Program-made: the position numbers and the translations under genes
Shown: positions 17,601 through 21,297 of the stretch, in pieces
Position numbering within the stretch: position 1 is the stretch's first letter
Layout of the letters: the number at the start of each line of letters is the position of its first letter
Assembly: GCA_937893835.1 (NCBI GenBank)
Contig: CALCSS010000045.1
Location: 1-21,297, forward strand
DNA: 21,297 nt
Reading direction: 5' to 3'
Source: an uncultured Fidelibacterota bacterium
GTDB lineage: Bacteria; Fidelibacterota; Marinisomatia; Marinisomatales; UBA1611
Notes under the pieces: generated by a model
Database searches by the model: none
Told to the model about the DNA's origin: nothing
Seen by the model: only the letters and a program-made list of their open reading frames with translations

Positions 17601-17790
17601 CTATCATGAAAGCCATCACAATAGCGATGGCGATATACATGAGAGGGAGATAACTCCTCTCAAATTTGACCAGGAAAACAGCATCCCTTACGGCAGATCC
17701 CGTGATACTTGCCGCACTGATGCAAAAGAACATCAGTATTAGGATGATGACCAGGCGTAGTTCTCGTGGCCTAATATTTAAAATATTCAT
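14632..17790 (-). CDS. ATP/ADP-translocase-like transporter fused to HEAT repeats and a cNMP-binding domain
   Basis: This 1052-residue fusion has three parts. Residues about 10-400 are a polytopic membrane domain of about 11-12 hydrophobic segments. It starts NIRPRELRLVIILILMFFC, with SAVRDAVFLVKFERSYLPLM and IIIAGGSFAAIGSGY, and resembles NTT/Tlc ATP:ADP translocase-like MFS relatives. Residues about 410-910 are soluble, helical and repetitive, resembling HEAT repeats (for example KRGILELCWL, LVAIIKDDPDNSEVIKLI, KIAILKIIHQFQD). Residues about 917-1045 form a cyclic-nucleotide-binding domain with GDSLYIIISGKVSVTRGG and the phosphate cassette IGEMSLLDQEPRSA, keeping E989 and R998, which contact cAMP or cGMP in this fold. 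Whether it transports nucleotides is unproven. Its 3' end overlaps acs by 20 bp. It is divergent from pepA across a 121-bp gap. Confidence 0.85.
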   Translation of the reverse strand: MNILNIRPRELRLVIILILMFFCISAASITGSAVRDAVFLVKFERSYLPLMYIAIAIVMAFMIETYKNLISDRDALSLITNSGGIFALSLLVFHNNLNGWMIPLLYVWIEAITILMVLQFWMLAGELLNTRQAKRIFPIIIAGGSFAAIGSGYSIKPFVDIYGSDNLLTITIIFLFLSIIVGQFLRPYIGIINNSKERSDAVLQLQKVRLEPYLKYIAIMVACSAFISRVIDYQFKVMAVNAFPIQNELVNFFGTYYMVTGAATLLMQSVITGFILTRFGILAGLIFLPATLVFGAGGFLALGSMTAVFILKFSDQVFKFSMNNAVREILWLPLTSIKKNRSKPIIDGTIKSIVEGLAGLAIFLLVTFNLIPESKIYLLSLLVLALAIYWFWNSFRIKNGYLSEIMSSIENRQLNLDRVQFDLNDSSTVSALRSTLKDKDDYKKLFAIDLLWTLPLEPWKETIQNQFSIGSPEIKRGILELCWLKNDILTDQMVLDQIQLKDEISPYAISCASDRNISTLGSLIQIYIDSKNTALRSSTLVAIIKDDPDNSEVIKLINDILNNGNDKEVIGLLGFLIKSKYDIQEDLVYTYLDSHNRNIKSGILKVIARNPKAQYIDPIIRLLDDKIVSVDAEKTLLNYNEDLICERLMRYFSDPASTNTIKIAILKIIHQFQDEHIIKMIISNMDDPDLNILNASCNALNRISKFHGLSKNELEQIEIVIKTISLRAFQLHLFRNALLTDPDAILLLDHIDSDLRVLGHLILKLGTLNDPNIPIESYLRYVDSKDPDLLPLVLELVDSTFSSNTIKLILPLIDPDMDPVAVAPVLLDKKILSKNEMLKFWVENPHHWKTNIALQFLLRSENTHILKKIKWEQLPEGLLEIRYFSIMEREYLNRNFINNNFTNKECNEMYSVLEKTLLLKSVDLFKTIPGDILSNIAQLAIEVQTGIDDIIFNEGDHGDSLYIIISGKVSVTRGGQSIAILGQGDCIGEMSLLDQEPRSAGALAVEDSILLKIDQKGFYELMSSNPDIMKQIVMMLTRRVREMNKKLTGSLS

Positions 17791-17911
17791 TAGATGATGA
17801 TCAAAGTTATAGTAAAGTATTAGTGTATAAAATGCAGATTATAAAGATGAATGTATTGGATACTATATCTAATTTCCCCTGCTAATTATCACAAAAGTAA
17901 AAAGGAATTCA

Positions 17912-19369
17912 ATGGCAAATCTCTCAAACATCAATCTTTCTAATAAAAAATGGAATGAGACCGGTGCAGGACTTCTTGCAGTTGGTGTATACCAAGATAA
18001 AAGTTTTACTGTTATGGCCCAGGTGATCGATGATTCATCTGGAGGGACACTATCAAATGCGATAGAAATTGGTGATGTAAAGGGCAAGAATGGAGAGTCT
18101 CATTTATTTTATGTCAATGACCTGAGGGTCTTGCTATTAGGTTTAGGAAAAAAAGAGAAATTCAATTCAAATACTGCGAGACTCGTGGCTGGTAAGGCGT
18201 CTAGAGTTGCGATTGAAAAAAAGATCATTGACCTTGCCATAGAATGTTTTTGTGATAACGATGATGATTGCCAAGCATTTGGAGAGGGAGTCGTACTAGG
18301 CAGTTATCAATTCCTTGATTATAAGACAAAGACCAAAGATCTATTTGAGTTGGGATCCGCGACAGTGCTGGGATGTGAAAATGAGAGTGTGCTCAAGGGA
18401 GCATCTATTGCCAATGCTGTTTGTCTGGCAAGGGATCTAAGTAACCACCCTGGAAATTTTTCAACACCCACCAAACTCGCTTCAACTGCCAGAGACATTG
18501 CCGAAGAGGGTGGAATGAAGCTAACTGTATTTGAGAGGAAGGAATTCACTGAGATGGGCATGGGTGGTCTGGCCGGAGTTGCACAGGGGACGGATGAGCC
18601 TCCAAAGTTCATAATAATGGAGTATATGAATGGTGGAGGAGAGAAGCCAAAGGTAATAGTGGGCAAGGGTCTCACATTTGATTCTGGTGGAATATCTATC
18701 AAACCCGCTGGCAAGATGGATGAAATGAAATATGATATGTGTGGATCATCGGTGGTCCTTGGTGTCTTCAAGGCGCTTGCATCCTTAAAGCCCAAATTGA
18801 ATGTTGTTGGGATCATACCCTCTACAGAAAACCTCAATGGTGGCAAGGCATATAAGCCTGGGGATATTCTAAAGGCTTACAACGGTAAGACGATCGAGGT
18901 TCTCAATACGGATGCAGAGGGTCGCTTGATACTCGCTGATGGACTCTCCTATGCATCAAAGCACTACGATCCAGAATACATATTAGATTTTGCAACCCTC
19001 ACCGGCGCGGTCTTGGTTGCGCTGGGGCATGTGGCAACAGGGGTGATGGGAACTGATGATGTTCTAATGGAGAAGGTCAAGAGATCCTCTGAATCAACGG
19101 GAGAAAAAGTATGGGAATTCCCCCTTTGGCCAGAATTTTGTAAACAAGTTCAAAGCAAGATAGCCGATGTCAAGAACACTGGCGCACCTATGCAGGCTGG
19201 TTCCATAGCTGGTGGCGCATTCTTAAAGGAATTCGTTGACGATAGCATACCATGGGTTCATTTTGATATAGCTGGTACTGCCTGGGGCGCGAAACCAGAT
19301 AGCGTCAATCCAAAAGGAAGTGCAACAGGATGGGGTGTGAGGCTAGTGCTGGACATGATGAATGCATAA
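17912..19369 (+). CDS. pepA: M17 leucyl aminopeptidase
   Basis: This cytosolic hexameric two-metal enzyme removes N-terminal amino acids from peptides. At 485 residues it is normal length. The metal and catalytic residues match E. coli PepA with an 18-residue offset: VGKGLTFDSGGISIKPAGKM holds K252, D257 and K264; YDMCGS holds D275; NTDAEGRL holds D334, E336 and R338. The N-terminal domain (about 1-170) is divergent, as usual in the family. A ribosome binding site AAGGAA precedes the ATG at 17912. It is divergent from the transporter-HEAT gene. A probable terminator at 19395-19429 lies just after the stop, inside the next gene. Confidence 0.97.
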   Translation: MANLSNINLSNKKWNETGAGLLAVGVYQDKSFTVMAQVIDDSSGGTLSNAIEIGDVKGKNGESHLFYVNDLRVLLLGLGKKEKFNSNTARLVAGKASRVAIEKKIIDLAIECFCDNDDDCQAFGEGVVLGSYQFLDYKTKTKDLFELGSATVLGCENESVLKGASIANAVCLARDLSNHPGNFSTPTKLASTARDIAEEGGMKLTVFERKEFTEMGMGGLAGVAQGTDEPPKFIIMEYMNGGGEKPKVIVGKGLTFDSGGISIKPAGKMDEMKYDMCGSSVVLGVFKALASLKPKLNVVGIIPSTENLNGGKAYKPGDILKAYNGKTIEVLNTDAEGRLILADGLSYASKHYDPEYILDFATLTGAVLVALGHVATGVMGTDDVLMEKVKRSSESTGEKVWEFPLWPEFCKQVQSKIADVKNTGAPMQAGSIAGGAFLKEFVDDSIPWVHFDIAGTAWGAKPDSVNPKGSATGWGVRLVLDMMNA

Positions 19370-19388
19370 TTATCGATCAAAATATAAA

Positions 19389-21152
19389 ATGACCAAGGGG
19401 CTGAATAAGTTGTTTTTCAGCCCTTTTTTATTCTCACTTATTTTGTGTGGACATCCTATAAATATAGATGGCCTATTTGATGATTGGCAGAATGTACCAC
19501 TGGCTTATTCTGATCAATACGGAGACGGGATCAGCGCTGATTATTCTACCTTGAAGGTTACGTATGATTCAGAATTCCTGTTTATATATTTCAAATTTCA
19601 TGAGGGTGAGGTCTTGATGCAGGACTGGAATGACTTCCATCTATATGTTGATGCTGACAGTGACTCATCTACAGGCCATTATGTTCATGGGATTGGCGCT
19701 GAACTGGAGTGGGTCTTCGGGAATCGTTCGGGCTACCAGTATGTAGGCCAAGAACAGAATGAACTATATCAGAATGATCTTGTGCTACGTATTGGACCTA
19801 CCATCACATCGCAACAGTTTGAGATAGCGATCGCGAGAGAATCTTCTCCACTGACCATTAATGGTTCACAATCCCTCTTAGAAGGAAAGATCGTGCTGTC
19901 TGAGTTTGCCGAAGGCGGAGATCTCTTGCCTGATGAACCAGGAGGTGTTCTCTTTACCATTGGTGAGGATGAGGTCCCACAGCCAGAGCCAATGACACTG
20001 GGCAGGTTGGATGATAGTGACATAAGAATTTTATCATACAATACCCTGAATGAGGGCATAATTGATGATGAAAGGCAGTTGCATTTTAAACGGATCATTC
20101 AAGCCATTGACCCTGATGTCATTGCCCTGCAAGAGCATGGAGAATGGAATGAGATAGATGACGTCATCCAATCATGGTTTCCAAATGATCAGTGGCATGC
20201 AAGCTGGACCTACAGGGACCTGGTCGTACTCTCAAGATTCCCAATTGTCAATGATGCAAATATGATCAGTTCAGAACGAACCATGGCTGCATTATTGGAT
20301 ACAGACGCTGAACTTGGAAAGGATCTACTGATCTTTAACTCACATTTGTCGTGCTGTGCCAATAATGAGGACAGACAGCAGCAGGTCGATGAGTTCGCAA
20401 GCACGTGGAGAGACTGGGTCCAGAGTGATTCAGGCCCTTTTGAAATAGAGCCAGGTACACCCTTTGTTCATGTGGGAGATTTTAATTATGTTGGTTATAG
20501 GCAGCAGGTAGAGACGATCAGAATCGGAGACATTGAAAATGAGGAACAGTACGGAAATGATTTTTTGCCAGACTGGGACTCCACTGCGATCATTGACCTA
20601 TTCTCACGACATACATATAAGCGGATGGGATATACTTGGCGTAGTGATGGTTCATCATACAACCCTGGTAAATTAGATTATGTCTTTTACTCAGATGCCA
20701 CAATAGACACAGGTAAACACTACATATTGAATACCATTGCAATGGATGACCTCTATTTAGATTATTATGGATTGGAGTGGGATGACACGCAAGAGGCATC
20801 GGACCATTTGCCTGTGGTCTTTGATATATCGGTCAATGATGGTGTAGGTATTGGTGAGGACAAGGTCTTACCTGGTCAGGCCATATTGCACCCCAACCAC
20901 CCTAATCCATTCAATTCAAGGACCACGATCCCTATTTATTTACGAAGTCCAGGGATGGTAGAACTCTCCATAATCGATGTGAAAGGCAGATTCGTAAATA
21001 GGTTGATCTATGGAAATAGGCCGAGGGGTAATTCCCCAATTGACTGGGATGGTACCAATGATAAAGGACAGAATGTTACCTCAGGAGTTTATTTCTACTT
21101 ATTGAGAGTGAACGATATTTCTCATATAAGAAAAATGATCCTCTTAAAGTGA
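19389..21152 (+). CDS. Secreted endonuclease/exonuclease/phosphatase-family protein with CBM9-like and sorting domains
   Basis: This exported hydrolase probably cleaves phosphodiester or phosphomonoester bonds. I chose the ATG at 19389, giving 587 residues with signal peptide MTKGLNKLFFSPFLFSLILC; the in-frame ATG at 19362 would overlap pepA and add nine residues. Residues about 23-190 look like a CBM9-type beta-sandwich (INIDGLFDDWQNVPLAY, DFHLYVDADSDSSTGHYV). Residues about 210-480 form the EEP domain: LSYNTLNEG (N218), ALQEHGEW (E249), FNSHL (H319), VGDFNYVG (D364/N366), KLDYVFYS and ASDHLPVVFDI (D472/H473), so the metal and catalytic residues are intact. Residues about 500-587 form a sorting domain (HPNHPNPFN, GVYFYLLR, KMILLK) that suggests type IX secretion. 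The substrate could be DNA, RNA or a phospholipid. Confidence 0.88.
   Translation: MTKGLNKLFFSPFLFSLILCGHPINIDGLFDDWQNVPLAYSDQYGDGISADYSTLKVTYDSEFLFIYFKFHEGEVLMQDWNDFHLYVDADSDSSTGHYVHGIGAELEWVFGNRSGYQYVGQEQNELYQNDLVLRIGPTITSQQFEIAIARESSPLTINGSQSLLEGKIVLSEFAEGGDLLPDEPGGVLFTIGEDEVPQPEPMTLGRLDDSDIRILSYNTLNEGIIDDERQLHFKRIIQAIDPDVIALQEHGEWNEIDDVIQSWFPNDQWHASWTYRDLVVLSRFPIVNDANMISSERTMAALLDTDAELGKDLLIFNSHLSCCANNEDRQQQVDEFASTWRDWVQSDSGPFEIEPGTPFVHVGDFNYVGYRQQVETIRIGDIENEEQYGNDFLPDWDSTAIIDLFSRHTYKRMGYTWRSDGSSYNPGKLDYVFYSDATIDTGKHYILNTIAMDDLYLDYYGLEWDDTQEASDHLPVVFDISVNDGVGIGEDKVLPGQAILHPNHPNPFNSRTTIPIYLRSPGMVELSIIDVKGRFVNRLIYGNRPRGNSPIDWDGTNDKGQNVTSGVYFYLLRVNDISHIRKMILLK
19395..19429 (+). terminator. 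Intrinsic terminator-like hairpin inside a signal-peptide coding region
   Basis: AAGGGGCTGAA (19395-19405) pairs with TTCAGCCCTTT (19416-19426), an 11-bp stem with one G-U pair and a 10-nt loop. The 3' arm runs into six T residues (19424-19429). It begins 25 bp after the pepA stop, at a typical terminator distance. It also lies within codons 3-14 of the secreted EEP gene, so transcripts entering from pepA would be attenuated and translation of the start region could be affected. No separate promoter between it and the EEP gene is obvious. Confidence 0.7.
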
Positions 21153-21169
21153 TTGATTCCTTATTTTTT

Positions 21170-21187
21170 TAATAACTCAGGTTATTA
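21170..21187. repeat. AT-rich inverted repeat upstream of last gene
   Basis: TAATAAC (21170-21176) and GTTATTA (21181-21187) form a 7-bp inverted repeat around TCAG. No T tract follows it on the + strand, so it is not a convincing terminator for the EEP gene. It lies 67 bp before the start of the last gene and could be an operator or chance in AT-rich DNA. Confidence 0.35.
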
Positions 21188-21253
21188 TAAATTCTAAGTC
21201 AGTAGATAATAGCATACCGTTTAAAACAGAATATGAATCTCCAAGGAGCTAAA

Positions 21254-21297
21254 ATGAGACAAGCACTATTTGCTTTTGCACTATCTATTTCTTTTCT
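21254..21297 (+). CDS. Start of a probable exported protein, cut by window edge
   Basis: Only the first 14 codons are present (MRQALFAFALSISF). They show a basic n-region followed by a hydrophobic core, as in a signal peptide. A strong ribosome binding site AAGGAG (21243-21248) lies 5 bases before the ATG, one of the best in this window. The function cannot be judged from this fragment. It lies 101 bp after the EEP gene, which leaves room for its own promoter. Confidence 0.65.
   Translation, partial: MRQALFAFALSISF

Noticed and set aside
17791..17911. Promoters in the divergent gap between the transporter-HEAT gene and pepA
   Set aside because: Promoters must exist here, but several TACTAT- or TATAAT-like hexamers occur in AT-rich DNA without a well-spaced -35 match, so none could be assigned.
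18319..18846. 175-codon minus-strand open frame opposite pepA
   Set aside because: It is antisense to the catalytic region of pepA, whose motifs are fully intact; the Ser/Pro-rich translation looks like a shadow frame.
19362..19388. Upstream ATG at 19362 for the EEP gene
   Set aside because: It overlaps pepA by 8 bp and gives a long polar N-terminus before the signal peptide; the ATG at 19389 gives a normal signal peptide. It cannot be excluded, since neither has a strong ribosome binding site.
19389..19451. Possible lipobox (LILC) in the EEP signal peptide
   Set aside because: The residue before Cys is Leu rather than Gly, Ala or Ser, and the protein has a C-terminal sorting domain, so lipoprotein processing is unlikely.
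1..21297. Defence island, prophage, transposon, CRISPR array or tRNA genes
   Set aside because: I looked for transposase, integrase, Cas-type motifs, regularly spaced repeats and tRNA-like cloverleafs and saw none; the gene content is mainly core metabolism and transport.

Overview
The window reads as an ordinary chromosomal segment of a low-GC, Gram-negative-type marine bacterium. The best guess is Candidatus Marinimicrobia (SAR406) or a relative in the FCB (Fibrobacterota-Chlorobiota-Bacteroidota) supergroup. The guess rests on the C-terminal secretion-sorting domain of the last complete gene (an HPNHPNPFN motif followed by an FlgD-like Ig fold ending GVYFYLLR...KMILLK). It also rests on signal-peptide proteins with a predicted outer-membrane barrel, an A+T-rich base composition, and Shine-Dalgarno-like sequences before several genes. 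The phylum call is inference, since no rRNA is present. I saw no tRNA, rRNA, CRISPR array, insertion sequence, phage gene or integrase.

Left part (1-5509, + strand): a 5'-truncated DNA polymerase I gene is followed 8 bp later by an ABC ATPase, an ABC-2-type permease, a nucleoside 2-deoxyribosyltransferase-like protein and alanine racemase. The last four are joined by ATGA stop/start overlaps, so polA-ABC-permease-NDT-alr is probably one transcription unit. It meets rlmH (- strand) tail to tail with a 1-bp gap.

Middle minus-strand block (5511-7901): a divergent DASS/SLC13-type anion transporter, a small one-helix membrane protein directly behind it with a good ribosome binding site, and rlmH.

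Middle plus-strand block (8007-12129): a secreted DUF1343/NamZ-like exo-muramidase, a predicted outer-membrane barrel protein (ATGA overlap) and a UMF1-family MFS permease. Together these could degrade and import peptidoglycan sugars. A structured, terminator-like element and a possible 21-codon ORF follow. Next comes a two-gene acyl-CoA unit: hotdog thioesterase and acetyl-CoA synthetase.

Right part (14632-21297): a 1052-residue minus-strand protein fuses an ATP/ADP-translocase-like membrane domain, HEAT-like repeats and a cyclic-nucleotide-binding domain. Its 3' end overlaps acs by 20 bp. Divergent from it are pepA (M17 leucyl aminopeptidase) and a secreted endonuclease/exonuclease/phosphatase-family enzyme. 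A probable intrinsic terminator lies inside the signal-peptide codons of that enzyme. The window ends 44 bases into another probable exported-protein gene.

The items most worth a second look are the transporter-HEAT-cNMP fusion, the terminator embedded in a signal-peptide coding region, the DASS transporter lacking both SNT motifs, the possible muropeptide-scavenging operon, and the ABC ATPase with altered Q- and H-loops. I did not find a clearly new defence or mobile system here.
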